Below are positions 28,992 through 39,022 of a stretch of DNA of 64,000 nt, one piece after another (position 1 is the stretch's first letter; each line of letters starts with the position of its first letter). A model generated the notes under the pieces. That model was not told the DNA's origin. It saw nothing but the letters and a program-made list of their open reading frames with translations, and did no database searches. Origin of the DNA: Nitratireductor indicus C115 (GTDB taxonomy: Bacteria > Pseudomonadota > Alphaproteobacteria > Rhizobiales > Rhizobiaceae); assembly GCF_000300515.1 (NCBI RefSeq), contig NZ_AMSI01000008.1, positions 1 to 64,000 on the forward strand, given 5' to 3'. Made by a program: the position numbers and the translations under genes.

Positions 28992-29384
28992 ATGATTGAG
29001 TTTTACTGGCCGGGATCTTCAGGCGAGTGGCTGGCCTGGTCATCGGCGGCCGCGACTGGCCTGATCGGCTTTTTCGTCATGTTCATGCCCCGCCTGGCGC
29101 TCCGGCTGTTCGGCTTGCAGGCGAAGAACGAGCGTAGCGAAGTTCTGGTCATGCCGCGCTCGGTCATCGGCGGCTTCTATGTCGGCTTTGCCATGGCTGC
29201 GCTGTCGATGGCGCAGCCGTTCATCTATCTGACGCTCGGAGCTTCCTGGGCACTGGCCTTCTTCGGCTGCATCATCTCAATGCTTTCCGATGGCGCGCGT
29301 GCACTCTACAGCTGGATTTTCCTGCTGCTTTCGGCGGTGCTGGCCACCCTTCCTCTGGCCTTTGTGCTCGGATTCATTCCCTGA
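28992..29384 (+). CDS. Small membrane protein of unknown function
   Basis: 130 residues with about four hydrophobic helices: roughly 15-38, 62-80, 82-100 and 105-127. A basic loop KNERSEVLVMPRS separates the first and second. I do not recognise the family. It stands 226 bases upstream of atpH, and that spacer looks like a promoter and leader region, so it is probably not part of the ATP synthase operon; the F0 assembly gene atpI does not resemble it. Confidence 0.72.
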   Translation: MIEFYWPGSSGEWLAWSSAAATGLIGFFVMFMPRLALRLFGLQAKNERSEVLVMPRSVIGGFYVGFAMAALSMAQPFIYLTLGASWALAFFGCIISMLSDGARALYSWIFLLLSAVLATLPLAFVLGFIP

Positions 29385-29453
29385 CGGTATCAAAATACGT
29401 CAAAAGTGCGACAAAACCTCCCCTTCTGCGAGGGCTATGCGTGTTGCGACTCT

Positions 29454-29486
29454 TGGAAGCCTGTGATAGACGGCAATCGGCTTCCA
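29454..29486 (+). promoter_or_regulatory. Hairpin in the leader of the atp operon
   Basis: TGGAAGCC (29454-29461) is complementary to GGCTTCCA (29479-29486) with a 17-base loop. A second, smaller inverted repeat, TTTAGC-CAGA-GCTAAA, follows near 29548-29563. Both lie in the 225-base gap before atpH. They could be a terminator for the preceding gene or leader structure of the atp mRNA; there is no T-run. Confidence 0.3.
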
Positions 29487-29609
29487 GCAGGTGGGCGCTG
29501 ATGGTGTCTGTCTGCGAGGGGAAAATTTCAATCAGGTCAAGGATTTAGCCAGAGCTAAAAGCTCCAGCTGAAAATTTTGTGGCCTTCATGCGTGAGAGAA
29601 GACCATCCC

Positions 29610-30170
29610 GTGGCACAATCTGGCTCGATTATCTCCGGAATGGCAGGGCGATACGCAGGCTCTCTTTTCGAGCTTGCGAAGGAAGCCAAGGCGATTTCCA
29701 CAGTTGAGGCCGATCTCGGCCGTTTCGAGAAAATCCTCTCCGAGAGCGCCGATCTGCAGCGCCTCGTCGAGAGCCCGGTTTTCTCCGCCGACGATCAGTT
29801 CAAGGCCATCGGCGCCGTTCTCGACAAGGCCAAGATCGGCGGCCTTGTCGGCAATTTCCTGCGCGTCGTCGCGAAGAATCGGCGTTTGTTCGCCGTTCCG
29901 CAGATGATCCGCGCCTTCCGTCTCATCGCTGCAGAAGATCGCGGCGAGGTCTCGGCAGAAGTTACCTCGGCGCACGCTCTCAGCGCGGCCCAGGAAAAGG
30001 AACTCGCAGCCACGCTCAAGGACGTGGCCGGCAAGGACGTTGCGGTCAATCTCACGGTTGACCCCTCCATTCTCGGCGGGCTTGTGGTCAAGATCGGCTC
30101 TCGCCAGATCGACACTTCGCTCAAAACCAAACTCAATTCGCTCAAGCTTGCACTGAAAGAGGTCGGCTGA
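29610..30170 (+). CDS. atpH: ATP synthase F1 delta subunit
   Basis: Stator subunit joining F1 to the peripheral stalk (OSCP homologue). 186 residues starting with GTG at 29610 ([22 protein letters not shown]). That start is preferred over upstream codons because it gives the family N-terminus, and GAGAGAAG lies upstream. The C-terminal [23 protein letters not shown] is diagnostic. Its TGA overlaps the atpA ATG by one base. First gene of atpHAGDC; as usual in alphaproteobacteria the F0 genes are elsewhere. Confidence 0.95.
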   Translation: MAQSGSIISGMAGRYAGSLFELAKEAKAISTVEADLGRFEKILSESADLQRLVESPVFSADDQFKAIGAVLDKAKIGGLVGNFLRVVAKNRRLFAVPQMIRAFRLIAAEDRGEVSAEVTSAHALSAAQEKELAATLKDVAGKDVAVNLTVDPSILGGLVVKIGSRQIDTSLKTKLNSLKLALKEVG

Positions 30171-31699
30171 TGGACATCCGCGCGGCGGAAATTTCCGCAA
30201 TCCTGAAGGATCAGATTAAGAACTTCGGCAAGGAAGCCGAAGTTTCAGAAGTTGGCCAGGTGCTCTCCGTGGGCGACGGCATCGCCCGTGTCTACGGCCT
30301 CGACAATGTTCAGGCCGGTGAGATGGTCGAGTTCCCCGGCGGCATCCGCGGCATGGCTCTGAACCTTGAAGTCGACAATGTCGGCGTCGTTATCTTCGGT
30401 AGCGACCGCGACATCAAGGAAGGCGACACGGTGAAGCGCACGGGCGCCATCGTGGACGTTCCGGTCGGCCCAGAGCTTCTTGGCCGCGTGGTCGACGCCC
30501 TCGGCAATCCGATCGACGGAAAGGGTCCCATCAAGGCGAAAGAGCGTCGCCGCGTCGACGTGAAGGCGCCGGGCATCATTCCCCGCAAGTCGGTGCATGA
30601 GCCGATGTCAACGGGCCTCAAGGCCATCGACGCCCTGATCCCGATCGGCCGTGGTCAGCGCGAGCTCGTCATCGGCGACCGCCAGACCGGCAAGACCGCC
30701 ATCATTCTCGACACGTTCCTGAACCAGAAGCCGCTCAATGACGGCGACGACGAGAGCGCCAAGCTCTATTGCGTCTACGTGGCTGTCGGCCAGAAGCGCT
30801 CCACCGTCGCGCAGCTGGTGAAGGTTCTCGAGGAGCGCGGCGCGCTCGAATATTCGATCATCGTCGCCGCAACCGCGTCCGATGCCGCTCCCATGCAGTT
30901 CCTGGCTCCGTTCGCCGGTTGCGCGATGGGCGAGTATTTCCGCGACAACGGCAAGCATGCCGTGATCGCCTATGACGATCTGTCCAAGCAGGCCGTCGCC
31001 TATCGTCAGATGTCGCTTCTGCTGCGCCGCCCGCCGGGCCGCGAAGCTTATCCGGGCGACGTGTTCTACCTGCACTCCCGTCTGCTCGAGCGTGCGGCCA
31101 AGATGAACGACGAGATGGGCTCTGGTTCGCTCACCGCTCTGCCGGTCATCGAGACGCAGGCCAACGACGTGTCGGCCTACATCCCGACCAACGTGATCTC
31201 GATCACCGACGGCCAGATTTTCCTTGAGACCAACCTGTTCTTCCAGGGTATCCGCCCGGCTGTGAACGTGGGTCTGTCGGTGTCGCGCGTCGGCTCCGCC
31301 GCCCAGATCAAGGCGATGAAGCAGGTTGCCGGCTCGATCAAGGGCGAGCTCGCCCAGTACCGCGAAATGGCGGCCTTTGCGCAGTTCGGCTCGGATCTCG
31401 ATGCCGCTACGCAGCGCCTGCTCAATCGCGGTGCCCGCCTGACGGAGCTTCTGAAGCAGCCGCAGTTCTCGCCGCTCAAGACGGAAGAACAGGTTGCCGT
31501 GATCTTCGCCGGCGTCAACGGCTATCTCGACAAGCTGTCGCTCAAGGACGTCACCCGTTTCGAACAGGGGCTGCTTTCGCACCTGCGCGCCGACGGCAAG
31601 GCCGTTCTTGAAGGTATCCGCAAGGAAAAGGCGCTTTCCGACGATCTGCGCGAGAAGCTCAAGGCCCAGATCGACGCATTCGCCAAGAACTTTGTCTAA
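30170..31699 (+). CDS. atpA: ATP synthase F1 alpha subunit
   Basis: Non-catalytic nucleotide-binding subunit of the F1 hexamer. 509 residues. P-loop [10 protein letters not shown], the conserved [40 protein letters not shown] and the signature near the C-terminal third, [17 protein letters not shown], are all present. N-terminal [13 protein letters not shown] is the delta-binding segment. It overlaps atpH by one base and is followed by atpG after 12 bases. Confidence 0.99.
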   Translation: MDIRAAEISAILKDQIKNFGKEAEVSEVGQVLSVGDGIARVYGLDNVQAGEMVEFPGGIRGMALNLEVDNVGVVIFGSDRDIKEGDTVKRTGAIVDVPVGPELLGRVVDALGNPIDGKGPIKAKERRRVDVKAPGIIPRKSVHEPMSTGLKAIDALIPIGRGQRELVIGDRQTGKTAIILDTFLNQKPLNDGDDESAKLYCVYVAVGQKRSTVAQLVKVLEERGALEYSIIVAATASDAAPMQFLAPFAGCAMGEYFRDNGKHAVIAYDDLSKQAVAYRQMSLLLRRPPGREAYPGDVFYLHSRLLERAAKMNDEMGSGSLTALPVIETQANDVSAYIPTNVISITDGQIFLETNLFFQGIRPAVNVGLSVSRVGSAAQIKAMKQVAGSIKGELAQYREMAAFAQFGSDLDAATQRLLNRGARLTELLKQPQFSPLKTEEQVAVIFAGVNGYLDKLSLKDVTRFEQGLLSHLRADGKAVLEGIRKEKALSDDLREKLKAQIDAFAKNFV

Positions 31700-31711
31700 G
31701 GCCGATCGAGC

Positions 31712-32596
31712 ATGGCTTCCCTAAAGGACCTTCGCAACCGGATCGCCTCCGTCAAGGCGACGCAGAAAATCACCAAGGCGATGCAGATGGTCGCCGCGGC
31801 GAAACTGAAGCGCGCCCAGGAAGCGGCGGAAGCCGCGCGCCCCTATGCCGAGCGCATGGGGGCCGTTCTGGCGAACATCGCTGCGGCGGTCTCGGGCAAT
31901 GACGCCCCGCCGCTGATGGCGGGAACCGGTAAGGACGAGACGCATCTTCTGGTCGTCTGCACGGCCGAGCGCGGCCTTTGCGGCGGCTTCAACAGCCAGA
32001 TCGCAAAGCTTGCCCGCGAGCACATCCGTTCGTTGCTCGGCCAGGGCAAGACAGTCAAGGTGCTGTGCGTCGGCAAGAAGGGCTATGATGTCCTGCGCCG
32101 CGATTTCGCGCAGAACATCATCGACCGTGTCGACCTGCGCGACGTCAAGAAAATCGGCTTCGAGAACGCCAATGAGATCGCCCGCCGGGTGATCGGCATG
32201 TTCGACAAGGGCGAATTCGACGTCTGCACCCTGTTCTACTCCGAGTTCCAGACGGTCATGTCGCAGATTCCGACCGCGCAGCAGATCATTCCGGCCTCCG
32301 TGCCGGCTGCGAGCGATGCGGCGGATGCAAGCGGCGCCGATGCGGTCTACGAATACGAGCCGGACGCTGCCGCGATCCTGACCGATCTCATCCCGCGGAA
32401 TATCGCGGTGCAGATCTTCCGTGCGCTGCTTGAAAACGCAGCGGGCGAGATGGGCGCCAAGATGACCGCCATGGACAGCGCGACGCGCAACGCGGGCGAG
32501 ATGATCGACAAGCTGTCGATCACCTATAACCGCCAGCGCCAGGCGCAGATCACCAAGGAACTCATCGAAATCATTTCGGGCGCGGAAGCGCTCTAA
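31712..32596 (+). CDS. atpG: ATP synthase F1 gamma subunit
   Basis: Central rotor shaft of F1. 294 residues. The N-terminal coiled coil is seen in [20 protein letters not shown] and [13 protein letters not shown]; the C-terminal partner helix in [20 protein letters not shown] and the ending [15 protein letters not shown]. The middle holds the Rossmann-like domain with [16 protein letters not shown]. Full length, no anomaly. atpD follows after 80 bases. Confidence 0.98.
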   Translation: MASLKDLRNRIASVKATQKITKAMQMVAAAKLKRAQEAAEAARPYAERMGAVLANIAAAVSGNDAPPLMAGTGKDETHLLVVCTAERGLCGGFNSQIAKLAREHIRSLLGQGKTVKVLCVGKKGYDVLRRDFAQNIIDRVDLRDVKKIGFENANEIARRVIGMFDKGEFDVCTLFYSEFQTVMSQIPTAQQIIPASVPAASDAADASGADAVYEYEPDAAAILTDLIPRNIAVQIFRALLENAAGEMGAKMTAMDSATRNAGEMIDKLSITYNRQRQAQITKELIEIISGAEAL

Positions 32597-32670
32597 ACCT
32601 GGACTCGCAATTCCGGATGGAAAGCCGGTCTCCACTTTCCTGGAATTGCCTAACGGACCGAAGAGGTTAA

Positions 32671-34251
<1,581 letters not shown>

Positions 34252-34345
34252 TCCGAAGCGAATAGGGAGTAGTGGACAGGAATTGCGGTGATGCCGGATA
34301 CGAAGTCTCCTTCGTCGCAGGCAATTCGCTGTCCGCTGGTTAAAC

Positions 34346-34753
34346 ATGGCTGACGCTTTCAAGTTCGATCTGGTCTCGCCCGAGCGGCTCCTCGTCTCGC
34401 AGGAAGTCGAATCGGTTGTCATCCCCGGCACCGAGGGTGAGCTGACCGTGATGGCCAATCACGCTCCGACGATGACCAGCGTCAAGCCGGGCGTCCTGAC
34501 GGTGAAGGCTGCCGGTGGCGGTACCGAACGCTATGTGGTGTTCGGTGGCTTCGCGGACATCCTGCCGGAAGGTTGCACGGTCCTGGCTGAATCGGCTGTA
34601 CATGTCGATGACATCAATCGCGAGGACCTTGCGCGCCGCATTCAGGATGCGCGCGAGGACGTGGCCGATGCCGAGGATCATGAGACCCGGCTACGGGCTG
34701 AAGATTTCCTCCACCAGCTGACCACGCTGGAAGGCGCGATCATTCCGGCCTGA
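34346..34753 (+). CDS. atpC: ATP synthase F1 epsilon subunit
   Basis: Rotor and inhibitory subunit. 135 residues: N-terminal beta-sandwich (FKFDLVSPERLLVSQEVESV, VVIPGTEGELTVMANHAPTM) and a C-terminal helical part that reads EDLARRIQDAREDVADAED, with DFLHQLTTLEGAI at the end. Last gene of the operon, 94 bases after atpD. Downstream are an intergenic repeat copy and a strong terminator at 34867-34892. Confidence 0.97.
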   Translation: MADAFKFDLVSPERLLVSQEVESVVIPGTEGELTVMANHAPTMTSVKPGVLTVKAAGGGTERYVVFGGFADILPEGCTVLAESAVHVDDINREDLARRIQDAREDVADAEDHETRLRAEDFLHQLTTLEGAIIPA

Positions 34754-34820
34754 TTTTCAGAGACAGTGTCGGGGGACACTTAGAGCGGATCGGCGTTTCA
34801 TTCTATCTCTTTATTTTCTG

Positions 34821-34854
34821 CATTCATGCGGGTGTCTGGCGGCACCGCCTGACT
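34821..34854. repeat. Intergenic repeat copy 2, hairpin-forming
   Basis: Partner of the segment at 2042-2075 (26 of 34 positions identical). Here GTCTGGCGG and CCGCCTGAC form a 9-bp hairpin with one mismatch. It lies in the untranslated region after atpC, between a TAGAGCGGATCGGCG-like stretch and the operon terminator. The rest of 34754-34866 shows no gene. Confidence 0.35.
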
Positions 34855-34866
34855 GCAAAATCCTGC

Positions 34867-34892
34867 AAGCCGGGCCAATGGCCCGGCTTTTC
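34867..34892 (+). terminator. Rho-independent terminator of the atp operon
   Basis: AAGCCGGGCC (34867-34876) pairs perfectly with GGCCCGGCTT (34880-34889) around AAT, followed by TTTCTGTTT. It lies 113 bases after atpC. Confidence 0.88.
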
Positions 34893-34945
34893 TGTTTCAA
34901 AGCCGGATGATTTCTTGAGAGATTTCGCTCGTAAAGGTGCCGGGG

Positions 34946-34975
34946 CTTGAACCGCCCTTAAGGCATGACCATATC
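34946..34975 (+). promoter_or_regulatory. Candidate promoter of the small-ORF/sRNA unit
   Basis: CTTGAA at 34946-34951 and CATATC at 34970-34975 are separated by 18 bases, which fits the housekeeping promoter pattern of this group. Transcription would start near 34982, about 30 bases before the 22-codon ORF. It lies after the atp terminator, so the unit downstream would be independent of the operon. Confidence 0.45.
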
Positions 34976-35011
34976 GGGGCTGAGTTCAACAAACCGAAAG
35001 GAGGTGGTCCA

Positions 35012-35080
35012 ATGTCGAGTGATTTCCGTTCCAGCGCGGTTTCGACGGATTGCCTTCACGGAGAGCAGTCTCTCCGCTGA
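35012..35080 (+). CDS. 22-residue small ORF with near-perfect Shine-Dalgarno
   Basis: ATG at 35012 lies seven bases behind AAGGAGG, among the best ribosome-binding sites in the window. The peptide begins MSSDFRSSAV and ends HGEQSLR, is hydrophilic, has one cysteine, and lacks a signal or membrane segment. Its 3' third forms the 5' arm of a strong hairpin whose 3' arm includes the TGA, so ribosome transit would unfold it. No similarity to known leader peptides (no run of a single amino acid) is visible. Coding is supported by the ribosome-binding site only. Confidence 0.5.
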   Translation: MSSDFRSSAVSTDCLHGEQSLR

Positions 35081-35148
35081 AGGCACGAAGCGCGGCCTGC
35101 CTTTGCCTGTAAGGTCGGTCAGAGCCGTGCGGGAACATGAAAACACGG

Positions 35149-35175
35149 GGCCGCTTCTTCGGAAGCGGCCTTTTG
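35149..35175 (+). terminator. Terminator with UUCG tetraloop
   Basis: GGCCGCTTC (35149-35157) and GAAGCGGCC (35162-35170) enclose TTCG, which gives the extra-stable C(UUCG)G loop, and TTTTG follows. It ends the small-ORF unit and also lies just past the 3' end of the convergent Excalibur gene. Confidence 0.9.
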
Positions 35176-35192
35176 TTTGGCGTCGACGCCTC

Positions 35193-35459
35193 TCAACAGC
35201 CGATTTCCGCCCGGATTTCATCGACGAGCTTCTTGTTGGGGCAGACATTCTCACAAGGGATGCCGTCTTTGTCGGCATCGGCCCTGCTGTAGCCCTCGCG
35301 CCACATGATGACCGCTTCCCGGCAGGAGCTGACCGTCTTGCAGGTGCGCCGAGCCTGCGCAATGACAAGGGACTGACCGACGTTTGCGTCACGCGCAATG
35401 CCATTGTCAGCGCCAAACAGAGCCAGGCCCGCAATAAAGATGAAAAATCCCCTGCCCAT
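35193..35459 (-). CDS. Secreted Excalibur-domain protein
   Basis: 88 residues: N-terminal signal or anchor (GFFIFIAGLALFGADNGIA) and a cysteine-rich calcium-binding Excalibur-like domain. CKTVSSCREAVIMW and ADADKDGIPCENVC give the DxDxDGxxCE pattern; five cysteines lie in about 50 residues. Such domains are often fused to secreted thermonucleases; here a nuclease gene lies 65 bases upstream on the same strand, so the two may act together outside the cytoplasm. Calcium binding is inferred from the motif. The frame could start at the first ATG (MGRGFF). Confidence 0.85.
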   Translation of the reverse strand: MGRGFFIFIAGLALFGADNGIARDANVGQSLVIAQARRTCKTVSSCREAVIMWREGYSRADADKDGIPCENVCPNKKLVDEIRAEIGC

Positions 35460-35524
35460 TGGATACCCCTATCCAGGGGGTATTATGGGCGAGGGTAATT
35501 AGCCGTGCAACTCCTGGGCGGCGC

Positions 35525-35965
35525 TCAGCAGTAAAGCGATATCCGCCGGCCGCCGCCATAGGCTGCGACCAGCCTTGTTTCCAGAAGCCTCCTGCCTATG
35601 TCCAGGCCATCCGACGTGCGGACATCGGCCAGCACACGACCATAATATTTGCCGCCGCTGATGGCGCTGATCGATACCTCGCCTGCTTCCAGCAGGGAGG
35701 TGAGTGCATCCCTTGCTTTGCGGGCGGCATTTCGTTCAGCAGGGCATTTGCTTCGCATTTCGGGAGCATCTATTCCGCGCAGACGCACGCTCACCTGTAT
35801 ATGCTGACCCGGCCACATATGCGCTTCAGCCACGAACGTGTCGCCGTCGATCACGCGAAGAACCCGCACCTGCACAGGGCCGGAAACGATATCACGACGG
35901 CCTGCCTCGACCGGCGTCGGGATTTGCAGAAGACTGAATAGAGCAATGAAGGCACAACGGATCAT
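35525..35965 (-). CDS. Secreted thermonuclease-family (SNase-like) nuclease
   Basis: Predicted extracytoplasmic nuclease, about 146 residues from the ATG at 35965 (MIRCAFIALFSLLQIPTPVEA is a signal peptide). The SNase-like fold is shown by RVLRVIDGDTFVAEA, VRLRGIDAPEMRSKCPAE and GRVLADVRTSDG, which keep the expected catalytic Arg/Asp/Glu positions. A TTG 30 bases upstream would add ten residues before the signal; I prefer the ATG. Its start codon and probable ribosome-binding site or -10 box lie inside a 28-bp perfect palindrome (35962-35989). A smaller inverted repeat, CGTTTTCGTAAAACG, is at 36079-36093. An Excalibur gene follows, probably in one operon. Confidence 0.9.
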   Translation of the reverse strand: MIRCAFIALFSLLQIPTPVEAGRRDIVSGPVQVRVLRVIDGDTFVAEAHMWPGQHIQVSVRLRGIDAPEMRSKCPAERNAARKARDALTSLLEAGEVSISAISGGKYYGRVLADVRTSDGLDIGRRLLETRLVAAYGGGRRISLYC

Positions 35966-35989
35966 TAGAGGAATATATTCCTCTAATGA
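35962..35989. promoter_or_regulatory. 28-bp perfect palindrome over the nuclease start
   Basis: The left half reads TCATTAGAGGAATA and the right half is its exact complement. On the minus strand it contains TATATT, a good -10 box with CTTGCC 18 bases upstream, and also the ATG of the nuclease at its far edge. It is strikingly AT-rich for this genome. It could be a repressor operator over the promoter or an RNA hairpin hiding the GAGGAA ribosome-binding site and the start codon. Confidence 0.6.
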
Positions 35990-36125
35990 GACCAAGGCAA
36001 GCGATCAAGGTTTGTGAGGCGGCGGGAATGCCTGATGTCGGCGTGCAAGCGGAAGAACGCAAAGGTGAGACGGTGCAGCGTTTTCGTAAAACGGAGAGAG
36101 CCGCTGAACAGAACCGTCGGGCGCT

Positions 36126-36347
36126 TCAGAAATCCGTCGCGATGCCCTTCACTTCCCAATCGCCATAGCGTGCGGGGTCATGGCCGCCCCGGCCGCCGAG
36201 TTCCTTCGGGTTTGCATCGGCCTGGCGCTTGTAGTCTTCGCGTCGCGCCTCCGCTTCTGCAAGCGCGCGCCTTGCGGCAGCCGAAAGTGTCTTCGCCGGG
36301 GCAGGGGATGAAGCAGCGGATGCGGGATTTTCCGTGTCTTCGCTCAC
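36126..36347 (-). CDS. DUF1674 / succinate dehydrogenase assembly factor 4-like protein
   Basis: 73 residues from a GTG at 36347 (VSEDTENPASA). The C-terminus, ELGGRGGHDPARYGDWEVKG followed by IATDF, is the family signature shared with eukaryotic SDHAF4, which helps flavinylate the succinate dehydrogenase flavoprotein. The middle is helical and basic (ARRALAEAEARREDYKRQ). The GTG follows AAGGAAGA and gives the usual family length; an ATG 57 bases upstream (MMGNALRV) is the alternative. Divergent from htpX. No sdh gene is in the window. Confidence 0.88.
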   Translation of the reverse strand: MSEDTENPASAASSPAPAKTLSAAARRALAEAEARREDYKRQADANPKELGGRGGHDPARYGDWEVKGIATDF

Positions 36348-36466
36348 GATCGATCTTCCTTCCGAAACAGGAATATTGAATACACGCAGCGCGTTACCCA
36401 TCATATAATCGATTGGTCGCGCGCTTGAAGACGCGATGACGCGGAATTTTGGAGCCCGTTACGACA

Positions 36467-37483
36467 ATGAACATGATACGCACAGCGATGCTTCTGGCCC
36501 TGATGACGGCCCTGTTCATGGGGGTGGGCTATCTGATCGGCGGTACCGGCGGCATGATGATCGCCTTCTTCATTGCCGCCGCGATGAATCTTTTCAGCTA
36601 TTGGAACGCCGACAAGATGGTGCTGAGAATGCACCATGCTGTCGAGATCGACGAGCGGACCGCACCGGAATATTTCGGCATCGTGCGGGATCTCGCCGCG
36701 CGCGCCGGCTTGCCCATGCCGCGTGTCTATCTGATCCAGAACGACCAGCCGAATGCGTTCGCGACGGGCCGCAATCCGCAGAATGCTGCCGTGGCGGCCA
36801 CGACCGGCCTTTTGCAGCGTCTTTCCTATGAGGAGGTCGCGGGCGTGATGGCGCATGAACTCGCGCATGTTCAGAACCGCGATACCCTCACGATGACGAT
36901 CACGGCAACGCTCGCCGGCGCGATCTCGATGCTTGGCAATTTCGCCTTCTTCCTCGGCGGCAACCGCGACAACAACAATCCATTCGGCTTCATCGGCGTG
37001 CTGGTGGCCATCATCGTTGCGCCGTTCGCCGCCATGATGGTGCAGATGGCGATCAGCCGCACCCGTGAATATTCGGCCGACCGGCGTGGTGCGGAAATTT
37101 GCGGCAATCCGCTGTGGCTCGCCTCCGCGCTGAAGAAAATCGCCGCCCGCGCGCATGAGATCGTCAATCCGGATGCGGAGCGCAATCCCGCCACGGCGCA
37201 TCTCTTCATCATCAATCCGCTCTCCGGCGAGAGAATGGACAATCTCTTTTCGACCCATCCCAACACGGAAAACCGCGTTGCGGCGCTTGAAGCCATGGCC
37301 CAGCATATGAGCGCCGCAGCCCCTCGCTCCACACCGCGGCAAGCGCCCGAAGCAAGGGCGGACGAGGCCGCGGGACCCTGGGGCGCACGACCGGCCGAGC
37401 CTCGACGGGAACCTTCCAAGAAAGCCAGTGAGCCGCGTTGGGGGCGGGATGCGGGCGACGGGTCGAAAGGCCCTTGGTCGTGA
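36467..37483 (+). CDS. htpX: Membrane zinc metalloprotease HtpX
   Basis: Inner-membrane M48 protease for quality control of membrane proteins. 338 residues: two N-terminal helices (about 5-25 and 28-48), catalytic [13 protein letters not shown] (HExxH) near residue 130, two further helices (about 148-165 and 175-198) and the third zinc ligand region [15 protein letters not shown]. The start at 36467 ([10 protein letters not shown]) is preferred; TTG six codons earlier is possible. The C-terminal 60 residues are a Pro/Arg/Glu-rich tail. Its TGA overlaps the GTG start of rsmB by four bases. Confidence 0.96.
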   Translation: MNMIRTAMLLALMTALFMGVGYLIGGTGGMMIAFFIAAAMNLFSYWNADKMVLRMHHAVEIDERTAPEYFGIVRDLAARAGLPMPRVYLIQNDQPNAFATGRNPQNAAVAATTGLLQRLSYEEVAGVMAHELAHVQNRDTLTMTITATLAGAISMLGNFAFFLGGNRDNNNPFGFIGVLVAIIVAPFAAMMVQMAISRTREYSADRRGAEICGNPLWLASALKKIAARAHEIVNPDAERNPATAHLFIINPLSGERMDNLFSTHPNTENRVAALEAMAQHMSAAAPRSTPRQAPEARADEAAGPWGARPAEPRREPSKKASEPRWGRDAGDGSKGPWS

Positions 37484-38859
37484 GCCGCTCCGCGCGACGG
37501 CCGGACGTTCACAAACACAGCGCAGCAGAACAGGAGCCGGAAAAACCTGGCCTGGCTGCTCGTCGTGTCGCCGCGAAGCTCCTCGCTGCCGTGGTCGATG
37601 CGAAGGCATCCCTCGACGGATTGACCGATCCGGCGCATGGACAACCGAATTTCCGCGCGCTCGAGCCGCGTGACCGGGCGCTGGTCCGGGCAATCCTCAT
37701 GAGTGCGCTCAGGCACCGGGCGACCGTCGAGGCGTTGCTGGCAAAGCGGCTGGAGCGCCCATTGCCGGCCAATGCGCGTGCCCTGTCGCACACCTTGCAT
37801 GTGGCGGCAGCGCAGATCCTCTTTCTCGACGTGCCTGACAGCGCTGCCGTCGACCTTGCCGTCGCGCAGGCCAAAAGCGATCCGCGCCTGTCTCGTTTCG
37901 CAGGGCTGGTGAATGGTGTCTTGCGCAATCTCATCCGCGTCAAGGCGCGGGCGCTGCCAGCCGCTCTCGCGCAGACGCGGGAAGCGCCCGATTGGTTTGC
38001 CGAGCGGCTCGAGGCGGCTTATGGCGCGGAGAAGACGGCAGCAATCCTTGCCATGCACAGGCTTGAGCCGCCGGTGGACTTTACCGTCAAGAATGATCCC
38101 GAGCGTTGGGCGGAGGCTTTTGGCGGTTTTGTTCTGCCGACCGGCTCCGTACGGGTCTCGAAGCTTGAACATTCGGTCGATCAATTGCCCGGCTTCGCAG
38201 AGGGCGAATGGTGGGTGCAGGATATGGCTGCCAGCCTTCCCGCACGGCTGTTTGGCGATGTGAAGGGCAAAAGAGTTGCCGATCTTTGTGCCGCACCCGG
38301 CGGCAAGACCGCGCAGCTGGCGCATGCGGGTGCGCTGGTGACGGCGGCCGATCTCTCCGCGAGCCGGCTGAGGCGTTTGCGCCAAAATCTCGACCGTCTG
38401 GGATTGTCTGCCGAGGTGGTGGAGACGGACATTCGCAAGTTTGAACCGGACCAGCCCTTCGATGCGGTGTTGCTCGATGCGCCTTGTTCCTCCACGGGCA
38501 CAGTGCGGCGGCATCCGGATGTGCCCTGGACCAAATCGCCTGAAGACATCGACAAGCTCGCAGCTCTGCAACGTTCCCTGCTCGACCATGCGGTCAAGCT
38601 GGTGAAGCCCGGCGGATGCATCGTCTTTTCCAACTGCTCGCTCGATCCGGCGGAGGGGGAGGCCATGCTCTCCGGCTTTCTGGCGCAGACACCGGAGGTG
38701 ATGCTCGATCCCGTCGGGTCCGACGAAATCCCCGGTATCGCACCCTTCATCACAAAAGAGGGAATGCTGCGGACCACGCCGGCGGACCGCTTCGGTGAAG
38801 GCGAGGAAATGCGGGGGCTCGATGGATTCTTTGCCGCACGGCTTGTTCGCAAAAGCTGA
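37480..38859 (+). CDS. rsmB: 16S rRNA cytosine-5 methyltransferase (RsmB/Fmu family)
   Basis: SAM-dependent m5C methyltransferase, 459 residues. N-terminal NusB-like RNA-binding domain (about 25-165, ending [16 protein letters not shown]) and C-terminal Rossmann domain with [15 protein letters not shown] (SAM loop), [20 protein letters not shown] (motif IV with the release cysteine) and [12 protein letters not shown] (motif VI with the catalytic cysteine; other members read CSLxPEEGE). GTG at 37480 overlaps the htpX stop as GTGA, so translation is coupled. An earlier in-frame ATG lies inside htpX and is unlikely. Confidence 0.95.
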   Translation: MSRSARRPDVHKHSAAEQEPEKPGLAARRVAAKLLAAVVDAKASLDGLTDPAHGQPNFRALEPRDRALVRAILMSALRHRATVEALLAKRLERPLPANARALSHTLHVAAAQILFLDVPDSAAVDLAVAQAKSDPRLSRFAGLVNGVLRNLIRVKARALPAALAQTREAPDWFAERLEAAYGAEKTAAILAMHRLEPPVDFTVKNDPERWAEAFGGFVLPTGSVRVSKLEHSVDQLPGFAEGEWWVQDMAASLPARLFGDVKGKRVADLCAAPGGKTAQLAHAGALVTAADLSASRLRRLRQNLDRLGLSAEVVETDIRKFEPDQPFDAVLLDAPCSSTGTVRRHPDVPWTKSPEDIDKLAALQRSLLDHAVKLVKPGGCIVFSNCSLDPAEGEAMLSGFLAQTPEVMLDPVGSDEIPGIAPFITKEGMLRTTPADRFGEGEEMRGLDGFFAARLVRKS

Positions 38860-39022
38860 GTTGCCGGCTGCGTTTGTCGGGCTTGTTTTCAAGCCGCTGT
38901 TTGAGATAATATTTCGACTTCGCACAAGCCTTTGAATCAACTAGACTCTCGCGCGGCCTGAAAGCATGCGGCACGGGGGCTTTTTCACCGTTGGCCAGAG
39001 TGCGAGGGCGCCAAGCGGTGGC

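Larger units (their letters stand above)
34982..35175 (+). ncRNA. Candidate structured small transcript carrying a 22-codon ORF
   Basis: An approximately 190-base unit bounded by a promoter-like pair of boxes and an excellent terminator. It contains AAAGGAGGTGG, almost a full complement of the 16S rRNA 3' tail, then a 22-codon ORF, then a 15-bp hairpin with a single bulged C (35051-35085, CAGT loop) that includes the last codons and the stop. The remainder to the terminator is unstructured by eye. It may be a dual-function RNA, a small-protein mRNA or a regulatory sRNA. I cannot assign it to a named RNA family without a covariance search. Confidence 0.5.

Noticed and set aside
34965-35498. 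177-codon frame over the small-ORF unit and into the Excalibur gene
   Set aside because: It crosses the UUCG terminator and the opposite-strand Excalibur gene. The 22-codon frame in the same place has a far better ribosome-binding site.
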